A DNA stretch of 64,000 bases from Ptychodera flava (Eukaryota; Hemichordata; Enteropneusta; Ptychoderidae). The position numbers and the translations under genes are program-made. A model generated the notes under the pieces. It was not told where the DNA came from. It saw only the letters and a list, made by a program, of their open reading frames with translations, and did no database searches. The DNA is taken from assembly GCF_041260155.1 (NCBI RefSeq), contig NC_091940.1:24041870-24105869 (forward strand), in the 5' to 3' direction. How positions within the stretch are numbered: position 1 is the stretch's first letter; the number at the start of each line of letters is the position of its first letter. Shown here one piece after another: positions 11,301 through 25,900 of this stretch.

Positions 11301-14300
11301 TTGTTTCACTCTTCTCATAACATTTCAACTGTAAAGAATAAATAAATTCAAACTATTTTTGTTGTCGCCATAGGCATGTCAGCTGCAAAGCTATTGCATG
11401 AAGCTGGACTTGATGTCTTGGTGTTAGAAGCCAGGGACAGGCCAGGAGGCAGAAGTGTCACATACCGAGTAAGAGAACTTATTTTGTATTCAAATCCAGT
11501 CACAGGGAAATGCGATCATGATAGTTTTGGAAGCATTATTACAGACCGTTGAAGAGAAGATTTTTTAAGTTAAATTATTCAAAGTTCTTTAAAGGGGAAG
11601 TTCACCAAGGATGATTTTTACATATGTGGATAGCTCTGTGGTCATTTACCCCAGAAAAGCTATTTTCACCATTTATAACTCGCCCGATTTTCTACGAAAA
11701 TGATAAAAATAGTACAGGAAGTTGCCCATGTAATTTGAATCATGGGAAAAAAGCCCCAAGCTTGGAGCTTGCATCATGTGATATGGAAGGGACCATCTTT
11801 GGATGGGTATGGCCCCCACATTGTCCACTCACAGTAATACAGTAGTAAACAGCAACACAAAATCTGACAGTGGACAGTTTATTGTAAGTGATTCACCGTT
11901 TATGCAAGGCTATTCAGTATAAACAAAAGTTATGTAAATACGCACAGCCTGGTTTAAGCCATCAGAGTGGAGTGGACTATGCCATACCCATGGGAAAATG
12001 GTGTCTTCCATATCACATTATGCAAGCTCCAAGCTTGGCGCTTTTTCCCATGATTCAAATTACATGGGCAACTTCCTGTACTATTTCTATCGGTTTTTTG
12101 TAAAAATTGTGCAAGTTATAAATGGCGAAAATAGCTTTTCCGGGGTAAGTGACCATAAAGCTAGCACATATGTAAAAATCATCCTTGGTGAACTTCCCCT
12201 TAAAAAAAATAATTTACTTGTACAAGACAAATGCCAAGCTTATTACCAAAGCTGAATAAGAACATTCTATAAAGGAAATGTCGACTCGAATTGGAAAGCT
12301 GTGTGACCGGCCACATAATGCAAGAGCACGTCTAATTAAAATGCAAGGACATTGCCCCCCAAAATTGTGTTTGCAAATTTCATCATCATTTCAAGAAACC
12401 TTAATGAGGTCATCCTTGAAAACAGGAGAATGAAATTTGAGTCTGTCAGATGAGCAATTTCAGAGGAGACTTTTGAAGGAAAATGTGCAAAAATATTTAA
12501 AAAATTTAAATATGTTTATTATATGAAAGTTTTTGAGAATTCTGAATCAGGAGTCCCCTTGGAATCTTTATATTAGATTAATAATCAATCAGAGACTATT
12601 AGTATCAGAGAAGGGAAAAAAAATGAAAAAAGAGGAAATTGGCCCTCCCAAAATTCATATGTACAGAGTGGAGTAGGAACTTGTATTTTGCAAGAGATGA
12701 TGTCGACACAGAACAAATGATATGCAGTGTTGAAAGTTTTACTGTAAGGCCATTTAAAGAAATATTTTTGTTTTGCCGTCCATGGATTTTTGAAGAAAGC
12801 TGCCAGCCAGCCAGAGTAAAAAACAGACAAATAACACAAGTGTATTAACATTAGCTCAATTTTTATTTGGTTTCTTCTGGAAAAGTAATATTTTTATTTG
12901 TAGTAGTGTTAACATTGTGTTTGTTTTCTTAATTTTCTCTGAAAACCTACCAGCACGTGGACGACAAACAAAGAGTTTTATTTAAAGCGCCTAACAGTAT
13001 TTGTGTGGATGATGTAATGAAAAGAGCAAGAAACAGTGGCCAGCTGTTTCATGTTGCATTTCCCTTTGATCAAAATTTTGCCGATCACAGGACAGTTGTA
13101 TGCAGTAGTTCTGCACAGCGTGGTTTGATGGTTCTGCATTCATTCATTTTTCATACAAGTCCATATCAGCTTTCACAGGTCTGTCATACCAGTGCAAGGG
13201 GAAAGCCACAAACAAGTCTGAGCAAAATCACACACACACACACTAAAATATGTGATTACAGAATTCAGACAATTGAACTTTTCCACCACCTCTGCATTCA
13301 CCAAAACCATTGCAAACTTCACCCTTTATCTAGTCGATAAGAGGGGGGAGACAGCAAAGGATTAATAGGGTTCAACTGTAGCTGGTTAAAAAGGTTAATC
13401 AAGGTATTTCAGTTCTGCAAATGGAATGATGAATTGCAGTGTTGCTTGATAGCAAGGCAGATAGATACAAAAAGCTGATTATTTTGACATTGATTATGAG
13501 ACCATCGGCACCAAAGTTAGACTTAACCAGAGGGCCTTATACCACTGAATCGAGAAAAGTCTCTCTGACACAAGTAAATTTGAAATATATCTTGTGCTGA
13601 CATACAGCTGATATAAAGACAAGTCCAGATATCACTAAAATCTATTCAAAAGGTTCAAAAGTCAGAGAGCTCTCTGGATTGCACGTGTACATTGTCAACA
13701 AGGACAGATCCATAATTGCTGATCTACGGCTTTGTCTCTGTAAAAATAAATTTGTGCAAGAAAATCCCAATTTCATCAGCAGGAGACCCATTTATCCTTG
13801 GTTGTCCTGCCACCCATTGTGTCTGACCCTGAGGATGGCTCTCTGTCCGGGATCTCTGATAAAAGAGGCCGTTGTTCATTTTTGATAGGGACTCAATACC
13901 CCACTTAACAGGTCTCAATCCAGAACGTATTCACTCGGACTCCAAAAGAAAGACTTTCTGCCCTCTTCTGTTTTCATGCAAAGGAGTTTAGTGACAGCAG
14001 ACTTCTTCGCTGGACAAAAACTTTGTTGAGTTTTGAAGGTCTTTCCCAATGAGCTATTTAAGATTTTTGCGCAGCAGTCTCTCTGATGTCAACCTCAACT
14101 GGTGTATTGATTTCATCAGTGAAAAAAATCTTGAATCGTCAATGTCCCATTTAAGAAGCCAGTAGTGTGTACTCTGCTTGTGTTGTCCAGCATGAAAAAT
14201 ATTTCAATTTCAATGCAAAGTAAAAGTTTTTTATGTTAAACATATAGAGCTAATCCTATCAAAAGTAAAAAAACGTTTACAATGTATTTGAAGATAAATG

Positions 14301-17300
14301 AATCCTGAACTTTATGGAGAGCAAGCTCATGTTTTATAGGTCATCACATTTTCGTATTTTTGTGTGAAGTATGGCAATACAAGTAATGTTTAATGACAGT
14401 GTGCCTTTTTCATGTCATGGGATGGTTCATTTAATATAGTCACATGCCCAAAGGTTTTGCAAAGGTTTTACTTTTACTTGTCTTGACGCAACGATTGTCA
14501 GTTCCCCCACCATGGCTGGCAAAATTACTGGTTAAACATCATAGTTAGAGAAATTAATGTTTTGTTTTGTTTTGTTTTATTTCTTGAGGAGTAAAGATTA
14601 TAACTGCCAGTATTGTTGTAAGAGCTAAAAGCATATTCACCCTCAGGGTTGCCATTATGTGAAAAGAGTAACTTATTTGTCAATAGATGTGTTCAGTGTC
14701 TTGAAATATCATCGCAAATGTCATCTCTTTGTGTCTTGGATTTCCTTTGCCTTGACTATTGTTTCAGTGTCATTTGTCAGCTCATATTTATATGATGAAA
14801 TTTCCTGGAAATGTGTTCAGAGATAATACATGTAGGTCGTGACAGAAAACTGGGCGTGACCTCTGGTCTTCGGAAAATGTTAACTCAAATGACAGCGGAA
14901 GACAGAACGGTTTGATTGATCAATGTAATCGGATACGTATTATATTGTATAATAGCCTTGGATTGCCAGTAGCTAATGAGACAGACATTGCAGAAATGTT
15001 TTGATCCGATGACTGTCAGGAATAAAAGCTGATAGTTGTTCACCTCTGACCTTTCACCCCTTCTCCTCCCCACCATTGGTTTCCATGGTAACCGAGGTGT
15101 AGTAATGGCCAGTGCGTATCTCACGGTGACAACCAGTGCAGAGAAATTTGAAAACACGGAAAATACCAGATCCGGATAATAGAATGTTTCCCAGCCAAGG
15201 AATGTTAATAATGTGTACATGTACTTCCAAGGAAGTGTAGTCTGTCATATCGTACAGGTAGAGTCTGTTTTTAGAGAGACTACAAAATCACCACAGATGT
15301 GTGTATATCACTGATAGTATTAAAACACAGTTCATGACCTCCCTGAACGATGTAGAAAACTAAAGATTAGGCCTGCAATACTTAAAAATCACAGCGACTG
15401 CAATATTTGATTACAGAGTTCCAAGAAGCACTTAACATACAGCACACTGCTCTTGCCAAATCTTTGGCTTTCTCTGGACCCCTTCAGGCCTGACTTACCC
15501 ATATATATAAGGTTTCATGTCTGAGAGGGTTTAACAAGTACCAGTGGATAAAAATTTAAAATTTATCTTACTAGTGTTACCGTGGTGTGGAGTTTCTTCA
15601 AATTTGGTGACCAGCCTGCAGTCTGTTGTTAACCCTTTTAGCTAGTGTTCAGTCCATCACAATTGTATTGGTAATTTGTCGTTACTGAAATAAGTGTGCT
15701 CTAAAGACCCTTGTGCTGTTGGCAAGGAAGATGCAGAAATGAGCATTCATTTACTGATAGTTTGTTGTGGGGGTATTAATGATGTGCGCATGAAGATAGC
15801 AAGCCAGATGACGTCACTATGGCATATACGTATATGATGAAAATTTTAACAATTTGCAATCAAGCAAAATACGTCAGAATCATACTTCTTTGATGGAAAT
15901 TGACCTCATCAGAGATAAAGACTTGTGACCGCAGTATGTGATTAACTTTGGTAGAGTGCCTGGTTCGTCTCAGATTCAGTAACTTTTCTATCTTATATGA
16001 TCTCAGAAGGTACAATACCTATTCACCTGGATAGGAAGTCAGTGTCCAAAATCACCTGCCTACCCCCCCCCCAAAAAAAAGTGTTTATGGACAAAAGTTG
16101 TTGTAATTTTGGCTTTAGCTCCCCCTCGTTGTTTAAGGTAATATGCACCTCAAAAGTGAAAGACTTAAACTTTTGCTCTAACTTTCCTCAAGGAATCTTT
16201 CAATCATTCTCTTTCAAAATCAAGAATAAAAATAGGGGGTCACCTTGCAAATTTTGGTACTAGAGAAACAAATAATCCAAGATTTACCAATATTAGAAAT
16301 TCAAAATGGCCGCCATCCCTGTGTTAACTCTATGGCGAAAAATAAAATTTTTCGAATTTTAAAAAACTTAGCCGATGGAAAGTTTTCTTTCACCAAGACC
16401 TTTAAAATGAACCCCCACATGTGGTATATCAGAAGAGAACTGTAAAAGTTTGAGAGTCTGAATGTCTGTCCCCGAGGTGCGTTCTACCTTAAGTTCAATG
16501 AAATGTACACACACACACACATGTATACATATAAGCTAGCACTCATTACATTAGCAGTCATTACTCATTGTAAATGCCCCCAAATTCAACCAGAGCAACC
16601 ATAAACATCTCTAAACCAGACCTAAGATAACCTCGGAGACGAGACTGTCCACCAACAGCATTAGAGGTAACTTTCAGGATGATTAGGAATAAGCTGGTGT
16701 CTGATGCTGATTCCCAGTACTTCCGGTGTTTTTCCATGAGGAAAGCCACATGTACATTGACAAGCAATAAATCAATACTTTTTTCCATAAACACCATACG
16801 GCACACTATCATGTATTTCCATCCTTACATATTTCCATGGTAACCTTCATTTCTCCTGCCAGTCCAAAAAACAAGGCCGTTGTCAGTTTTATCGATCATG
16901 ATCAAAATTTATTGATTACTATCATGTCTCTTGCAGGACTCCAGATATGGTTGTGCCGACATGGGAGCTGCCTTTGTAGGACCCACACAGAATAGAATTT
17001 TACGCCTCTTAAAAGAACTGGGAATAGAAACCAGCAGAGTTAATTTTGATGACGGAAAGACGGTCATGCTGCTTGATGTAAGAAGTTTTTTAATGAAGCT
17101 GTGTGATAGAATATTATATAAGCCTTACACCCCCATTCTGCAATTCAGGGTCCCAACTTTGCTGTGGCAAAATTATGATTGTTCCAAAATTCTGTCCAGA
17201 GCAGGGTTGAAATGTTGTGATCAGTGTTTTATGTGGAGCATATTTACAGAGAGTATACGGTAATGTGTGCAGTGTGAAAGCCACGATTTGTTTGCAAAAA

Positions 17301-20300
17301 TTTTGAAATTTTTCAGAGAAACGTTTTGTAAGAGAGACAGCATTATCAGGCATGGCATAAACAATGCTGAATTGACATGAACAAAACAGAAAAAGTTATC
17401 AAGACAAAATTCATTTGTGTTATGACTGAGTTGTCTCTGTTTTGGTTAGGGTCATATTTCCATTTTTAGCTACTATAGACTATAGTCTATAGAAGCTATT
17501 GGGATGGGTATCCGTCCGGCGTCCGTCGTCAGTCTGTATGTATGTATGTATGTATGTATGTATGTCCGTTTGTGAGGCGTCCGTCCACTCAAATATCTTG
17601 AGAACCGCAGTACTTACTGATTTGATATTTGTTGTGTAGATGAAAAATATGATTTTGAGAAACTATTTTTTTTAATTTTTTGATATTGTTGAAAATAGGC
17701 AAATTAATGCCAAAAAAGGTGTTTTTGGTAAAAAATCTTCTACTTCATAACCGCTGGTCAGACAGCTTTTTTATTTGGTATACAGGTCCCTAGGGATAAC
17801 CCAACTTAGATTTGTTCAAATTGTGATGAAATATGCAAATGTGTATTTTTAAGGAATTTTTTTGTCATTTTTGGTCAAAATTTGACTTACATTGTATGTA
17901 ATTCTTGTACTGTATAAACCCTATCAATTCACCCAGAAAAAAATAATTAATAAGATTTTAAATAATTGAATTAATTAGGAAATCATCAAAGCCAAAATAA
18001 TTTTAGTGTGGAATTATCAGAAAGTTCAACTTTTTTTGACAGTTCATAGTGAAATGCTTACCATCTTGGAGGATTAAAACATGTAAAGGCAACTTTCCTG
18101 AATCCCAACTTTGATATTCTGAACCACCATTTATGTTATCTAAAAGAAATTGCTCATAATAGTTTGTCATGATAGGGTGGTCAAATAAATAGAGATAGAG
18201 AAAGTTCTAATTTCCATTTATGGTTGACTTAGTAAGGATAAAATAAGATTACTTTTTGAGGAAAAAAATAGAGTGGTCAATTAAAAGAGTGGTCAAAGTG
18301 ATATGGTTTTTATGGTAAAGCTTGGCTGTAAGATTCCTTATGTGCTATTTATAGCAATTATGCAATCTGTGTAAACAGTGCAATGAAAGTGTAACATGAT
18401 TCCTTATAATGCTTTTGATGACCTTGAACTTCTTAAGTTTCAAACATTTGTCTTCAGTGTGCTTTCTCTGAGTACGTACAGTCTCAACTTATTCAACAGA
18501 ACTTACTGGTTTACAAGTCCCTAGGATGACCTTAGTGAGATAATTTCATACAGTCAGGAAATACTTAATTTTGTATCCATGTCTATAGTAGCTTCAGGGA
18601 CTTTGGCCCTATGTTTCTATCTCAGTGTCCAATTATGATGGCAAAATATGTTTAATATTTCATGACATGGTTTTTCAGTGTTTACAAGAAAAACTGTACA
18701 ATGAATTATGCAAAATACCTTAAATATGCATTGATGGGAAGAAATATTGAAGAGAATTAATGAGAATGAAATGAAAGTCAGGAAAAAAAATAATTCAATC
18801 ACTACGTTGAGACAGGGGTTGTATATCAAAGAATTTTGAATGCCGAAAAATTATGTATTATGGCACTCAACATAATCATATTGAGATAAAATGTTATCAA
18901 TTATTGATGCCCTTATGGAAAGGTCAGAGTAGTTTCTATGAAATGTCAAATGATTGGCATATTGAAGGCTGCATCATTCTGTGTAATTTAGTCAGTTGTT
19001 TGTCTTTTTTTTCTCTGTCTGTTCCTCAGGGTTCAAGATATTCTTTTGAGGGTGAGATTCCTAATTTATATAATCCTATCATTGCACTGGATCTTAATCA
19101 CCTTCAAGTGACGATACAGAACGAAGTTGAAAAAGTAGGTAAAAAGCTTCCTTGTTTTTTTCATTTGTTGATTTTCATTCTTGAAACCTGAACTCTGACC
19201 TGTCAAAGGTCAGGGGTCACAGGAGTCCAAACTGGATATCTTGTTGCTTTGTCTGTGTGTACTATAATGTATAATAAGGTTAAAAGGGCAACAGCTGTGT
19301 AAGGCTCTGATGGTTTCAGGTCTGTGGTAACTTGATACTGTTTTGTTTGTTCCGGGATGCCAAAGCATGTGTAGTATATTTACATGTTCAAACAGTGTGC
19401 TATTCCAATAGTAAAGGCAGAGATTATGAGGTCTTGCGGTAGCTCAGTTGGAAAATGAATAGCGTTGATCACAAATGACATCATTTTTTTCTCTCATCAA
19501 TATGCATAAATAAATGTTTGTCTGTATTTTACGCATAAAAGACAAAAATGAAACCTTCTAGTTTTACAATGGCTACTAAAAGTCACACTAATTCGTATGA
19601 ATTTATGGCTCAGACTACAAGCTGCAACAACTGCCACTCATACAACAACAACATTTATCCAAAGTTTAGGTATCGTTGTCACGTGTGTACAGCTATATTT
19701 GGTAACAAACCCGCAGCAAAATAATGAGATTGCCTTAAACAAGTTCAAACATAAAAGTTTGCATTTTAAGTCACATATTTTGATATCCAAGTGGGTAGTT
19801 TTATGGTTCTATATTTCTTTTTGAAATTCTTTTCTGTAACTGTTCAACCAACCCTTCCTAAGATAAGTCCATCTCCTAAAGATGTATAGATGTTTAAAAC
19901 AGAGACAAATTTTACACCCTAATATTGCTCTTTCATTTGGAAGTGATGCTAACTTTCATAAAATGTCGGTGATTTTGCTATGAAAGCTTGGCTTTTTTGG
20001 AACAATGCTATACTATTGTTCATTGTATTTATAATAGTCTTTGATGTTCCAGATTGTTTTCAACAAGTGAGTTGAAAGTTAATATATGTGTGAACTTATG
20101 TTACATTTCACACTCAAAAGCAGCGTACTGAAAGTGAACCAGTGTAGACCTGGTTTCAGTTCAAGAAATGTGAGCCCAATGCAGTTTTGTGTGCCTGCAT
20201 TATGTGGAAAAAGGGAAAGCACTACACCTGCAAAACCACAACAGAACCTAGTTATACAATCTAATTGTAACTTTCAATGTACCACGCCAACTGCACACTG

Positions 20301-22900
20301 TTTTGATCAAACGTGTGACTGTTGCCATGCCAATGACAGGATTATAGCTGTGCACTTTGCAGAAAATGGCGCACAAACAACCAAACCTTGAGAATGTCAC
20401 ATTTTGGCTTCTCTCCAAACAAATGAGTGTAATTCATATCAAGATAGCCATGAATACGTAAATGAAGGAAATTGAATGATGAAGTGATTAAATGAATCCC
20501 AATGTTTTTATTTAGCCATGAGTTGTGTTGAATTTGCTGTAAAATTTCCGAATCACAGATACTGAATTCAAATACACTTTTTAGGAGGCGCTGCGTCCAA
20601 CGCAGCACCCAACTCTCAAAGATCACCTTTTCACAAATATTCATTCCATTTTAATTAATTTGTTAACCCAAGATTAAAATATTGGTTTGGCCCACCTTTA
20701 AGCTTGTCAAGCAGTCATAAGTTGCATGAAAAAGGAGTTAATTTATGCAAATGTATGCAAATCACCCATTTCCTGGCTTCTTTTTCTTCCCAACGTTAAA
20801 ATTTCCAAAGAATTTAACTCCACTCTGGCTGGGTCAAATTTTCTGAAATTTTCACATTATGTTCTTTAAATACTATATAACAAGACTATTTTGTTTGGTA
20901 ATAAAAGTTCTCACATTTTGAATAAGAGGCATTTTAATTTTGCTTATCATGATTTTAATCACTCTTTTGAGTGTTAATTTGGTCTTTTAACCCTTGCCAT
21001 TTAAGAATGAGGATAGATAATGCAAAATAAAATAGTTATTTTTTTCCTGCATATACCCTTCTTTTAAATGAAATATTGCATTTCAGAAAGTCAAGTTTTT
21101 GACTGAAATTTATTTTTATCATTCATACCAAAATTGAGGTTTTTACCCCAAATATACACCCATTTTATCCTTTGACTAAACTACTGCTACCATACTAAAC
21201 TTTAAAGTCTCTGCTTTTTGAAAATATACAGTTTGAGGGGGTTTCCTTGTCATCTTTGATGAGAAATATTGCTTTGAAAAAAACTGTGTTGGCAACATGC
21301 AGCTCCACCTTAACTTTCAATTTCTCAGTGACTGTCATTACGGGAAGGCTCCATTAACTTAGGCATACCCTACTTCCCTAGAGGATCAATTCCGCAGACC
21401 TGCCTTTCCTACAATGGCACTACAATAGCACCAGCTGGATTAGATAAACATAACAATGGAACATTCACACCTTGGGGATTAAAAGTCTTCTGTTTGTCAC
21501 CCAGGCAAGGACTCGGTTTCAGGTACCATGCAAGTTAATGCAGTCGTCCCCTAATGTTAAAAAAGACACACTTCATGGCCATGTACTTTGCCAAACCAGA
21601 AGGTTGTAATTAGACCCAAAGGGAGACAGTTTCATTTCATTTCTGTGTTGTGTTGTCTCTTTCTCATCTCATCAATATCAGTTTTACCCCAGCCCCAAGT
21701 GATGGTTAGTCAGGCTGGTAGCTGCCTTTGAGATACCTCTCTGTATCACATAAGATATGACAGACCATTTTTTTATGACCCTGTTTGACCTTCATCATGG
21801 TCTTTCCGGTGATGTCTAGTACTTTAAGAGCAAAACCAGGCATACCAAGAGATTTTGATCAATTCATGATACACATGCACAAGCGAAAGCAAGTGCAAAT
21901 TTTGAAGGAATTCAGGTCAAATCAGCTGGCATAACTATTGCTGAGGTGCTTTATAGCTACAGTGTTATGTCATAACAGTATATTGAAATTCTGACATTAA
22001 ACATTAAAAAAGTGATTTTACTCTAACTGAGAGCATGCTCATGTCCCAACTGCGCCGTATTGCAAACATAGCTCTCATATTTTGACGTCTTTATCAATCA
22101 GATCACTGTATTTGCACCCAAGATATACTGTACGGTATAACAAAGGTTGAACATCCATTGGGTTGACAGTGGCGATTCAGTACAGAATTCTATGAGAATG
22201 GGCAGACTGCTGTTATGATGCTTCCAAATTTGGTAGGCTAGACTTTTGCACGTGAAAACAAACTATCATCTCATGTCTTAGCCATCCACAACATGGCCAC
22301 CAATGAAATAATGCTCTGGAAAGTAAATCAAAACACCAGGATGTAAGGTCATATTGAGGTCATAGAAATGCAAAACTGTCCTGCATGGCCTGCGCTTACC
22401 ATGTTAGATAACCCTGCACAAAACTGTTTTATATCACCTTTGAAACTTTCGGTAACAATTTTTTTTTTATTTATTTTGGAACCTCCAGCTTCCGCTTTCC
22501 TCACCTTGGGACGCACCTTTTGCCAAGGAGTATGACAACATGACTGTAGCTGAGTGGTTTGATAAAATTTGCTACACTGAAAGCAGCAGGAGACTTGGCA
22601 GGATAGTGACAAACTCAGCTTTCTGTGTGGAACCTGAACAGATTTCACTGCTCTACTTCCTATGGGACCTCAAAGTCGGTGGAGGTAAGTATCAAAAGAA
22701 TTTTCAGTCTGATTTCAACCTACTATCTAAAAATTGGCTAAACTTTATTTCAGGAACATGCAACAAATTTTTTAGCTCAGTGAACAAAAAAGTACCCCTC
22801 CCCATACCCTCCTCCGTCATCAAATATGCAATTGATACCCCATGTGTAGTATATTTAGGGTTTCGAGACCACGGGTCCGAAACCTCTAGTAATCGTTCCG

Positions 22901-22946
<46 letters not shown>

Positions 22947-25900
22947 TTTTCTTCTTCTTCTTCTTCCGTCCTCTAAATGCAACTGCCACGCGAACACTGT
23001 TGCACCTAGAGACTTCAAATTTGGCACATAGGTAAAACTCCTCACAAGTAATTTTTTGATCACATGACCATAACAATGGGTCACGTGACCTGGCAGCCAT
23101 ATTGAAATTAAACTTTCAACTTGGCTTAATTTGCATAAAAATAAACCAATCAAAATTCTGTTAGATATTTTTGTAGACCATAGGGCTAGGCTCCTTCATG
23201 CCAATTTCAAGGTCATAGGCCCTGCCGATTTTGAGAAGAAGATTTTTAAAGTATTATTTTTCACATTTTTCAGTGACCTTTGACCTCCCCTATAGATTTA
23301 CAAATGCCCATTACAGGCTAGCCAATAGAGCTAGGAGTGTGGTTCTTTTCGACATAGACGATCATTGGCTGTTAATGTTCACCGAAATATTTTGGGTCAG
23401 GTCACGTGACCTTGACCTCATTAATTATGCGCATATCTAATTCTAGGCTAACCAATAGGGCTAGAGATCCGAATTTTGGTACACAGGGACTACTATGGGA
23501 TAGAAATCTATTGCAAATATGTCACGTGACCAGACCTCATTAATTATGCACATATCTAATTCTAGGCTAACCAATAGGGCTAGAGATCCGAATTTTGGTA
23601 CACAGGGACTACTATGGGATAGAAATCTATTGCAAATATGTCACTGTGACCAGACCTCATTAATTATGCGCATATCTAATTCTAGGCTAACCAATAGGGC
23701 TAGAGATCCGAATTTTGGTACACAGGGACTACTATGGGATAGAAATCTCTTGCAAAATATGTCACGTGACCAGACCTCATTAATTATGCGCATATCTAAT
23801 TCTAGGCTAACCAATAGGGCTAGAGATCCGAATTTTGGTACACAGGGACTACTATGGGATAGAAATCTATTGCAAATATGTCACGTGACCAGACCTCATT
23901 AATTATGCGCATATCTAATTCTAGGCTAACCAATAGGGCTAGAGATCCGAATTTTGGTACACAAATAGTAGTATGGGATAGAAATCTATTGCAAATATGT
24001 CACGTGACTAGACCTCATTAATTATGTGCATATCTAATTCTAGGCTAACCAATAGGGCTAGAGATCCGAATTTTGGTACACAGGGACTACTATGGGATAG
24101 AAATCTATTGCAAATATGTCACGTGACCAGACCTCATTAATTATGCGCATATCTAATTCTAGGCTAACCAATAGGGCTAGAGATCCGAATTTTGGTACAC
24201 AGGGACTACTGTGAGATAGAAATCTATTGTCAATATGTCACGTGACCAGACCTCATTAATTATGTGATAGCTAATTCTAGGCTAACCAATAGGGCTAGAG
24301 ATCCGAATTTTGATAGACATGGACTACTATGGGATAGAAATCTATTGCAAATATGTCACGTGACCAGACCTCATTAATTATGCGCATATGTAATTCTAGG
24401 CTAACCAATAGGGCTAGAGATCCGAATTTGGTACACAAATAGTAGTATGGGATAGAAATCTATTGCAAATATGTCACGTGACTAGACCTCATTAATTATG
24501 GCATATCTAATTCTAGGCTAACCAATAGGGCTAGAGATCCGAATTTTGGTACACAGGGAGTACTATGGGATAGAAATCAATTGTCAATATGTCACATGAC
24601 AAGACCTCATTAATTATGCACATATCTAATTCTAGGCTAAGGTGATAGAGCTAGAGGTCTGATTTTCGGTATAAAGGGATAACTATGATATTGAATTCTT
24701 TTAACAAAATGTCACATCACCTCGACTACTTTTGACCTCGATTTCACAAATACCTCCATAGCCTCCCATCTTTTGCATATGTATTTCTCTATTGCCCCTG
24801 TTGACGGAGATGTCTCGAAACCCGGTGATTGCTGCTTTGTAGTATATTTGACTGTGTTTCAGGTATTTTGACGAAAGTGATGAAAATATTTTGCAAGGTT
24901 TCAGAGGAATTTTGATAATAAGGCTGTAGATTTTGCAAATAACAAGTTTATTCACTTATATGTCAGAAGGTCAATCACTGCACTGCAGGTGATCTGTCAG
25001 TGGATTACACTTTAATAGTCAGCGCATCGCAAAATCCCATTATAAAGGGAAATCACATAATTTTCTACTAAATCTTATTTTTGCAGCTGACAATATTATC
25101 TTCTTATTCAGTAATTCACATTGACAGGAGATTTATATATTCATCCGCTTTTTTTCTTTTCATAAAATGTGACTACTAGCTCACACACTCAGTCTAGTCG
25201 CTGTTGTCATTACATAACCTCCCTCGGCGCATACCAGTCAAATGCCATGCCTTTGGGTGTCTCATTACAGAATGGCTGTAAAACAAACACATTTGTACAA
25301 TCGCAATGTTTTTATAGTAATATAATGGCTCAGCAATATTTCAGTAGTGTGTGCAAAGTCCAGGTAACCTCATTTGCAACAAGTTCTGCGGGTGGTCATG
25401 GTATTATAATGATTGACACACATTCCGTATCGGGCACGGTTTGAAACAAGCCCAGCTTTCCGTGCGGTTGCAGTCTGCCTGCCTTGCGGTACCTTACATA
25501 ATCAAGAAATAGACACATACCCACTAGGATGGTGTTGAATTTCAATATGGCCTAAGCCAGCATACAATTGCAAAATTCACTTTATGTGTCCACCAAGTAA
25601 TCGTAGGTACATGCAGGTAGAATGTGTCCAAGCATAGAGTGACAATATAATGTTTTCTGTTTGTGTTCATGAAGTGGGATTGTCAGTTTATATGAAAATG
25701 TCACTCTACACATTTGAACATGTACACGTACGGCAACAGAAGATTTTGGCAGATCGTCTATGTAGCCGACTCCGACTCGAACACAAACTGTTTGATACCG
25801 GCTATCAAATACTATGAAAAATAGTAAAGAATTAGCTACGAAATCACTATCAGTTTTAAGTTGCAGGTAGAATAAGTCTGTGACTTTGTAGAAAATACTA

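Larger units (their letters stand above)
22858..24823 (+). mobile_element. Hairpin-microsatellite-tandem array element B (intron 6)
   Basis: The left edge GGGTTTCGAGAC (22858-22869) is matched by GTCTCGAAACCC at 24812-24823. A hairpin, GGTTTCG-a-GACC-acg-GGTC-CGAAACC, occupies 22859-22884. It is followed by (TAT)n and (CTT)n tracts, the word CTTCAAATTTGGCACATAGG, and then the tandem array at 23401-24711. There is no transposase. It lies between amine oxidase exons 6 and 7. Confidence 0.75.

Noticed and set aside
12957..13340. 127-codon open frame in amine oxidase intron 3
   Set aside because: No resemblance to any known family, and amine oxidase exons 3 and 4 join directly across it in phase.
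19432..19480. tRNA-like phrase GCGGTAGCTCAGTTGG
   Set aside because: Only an A-box-like D arm is visible; there is no B box or acceptor pairing within 100 bases. At most a SINE remnant.
20086..20391. 101-codon Cys-containing frame in amine oxidase intron 5
   Set aside because: No signal sequence, no splice signals and no regular Cys spacing; exons 5 and 6 join in phase without it.
23519..23902. 127-codon repeat frame
   Set aside because: Same artefact in the 119-120-bp array; it ends as soon as unit length departs from a multiple of three.
23401..24720. Possible CRISPR-like array
   Set aside because: The repeats are contiguous 119-bp units without unique spacers, inside a eukaryotic intron.
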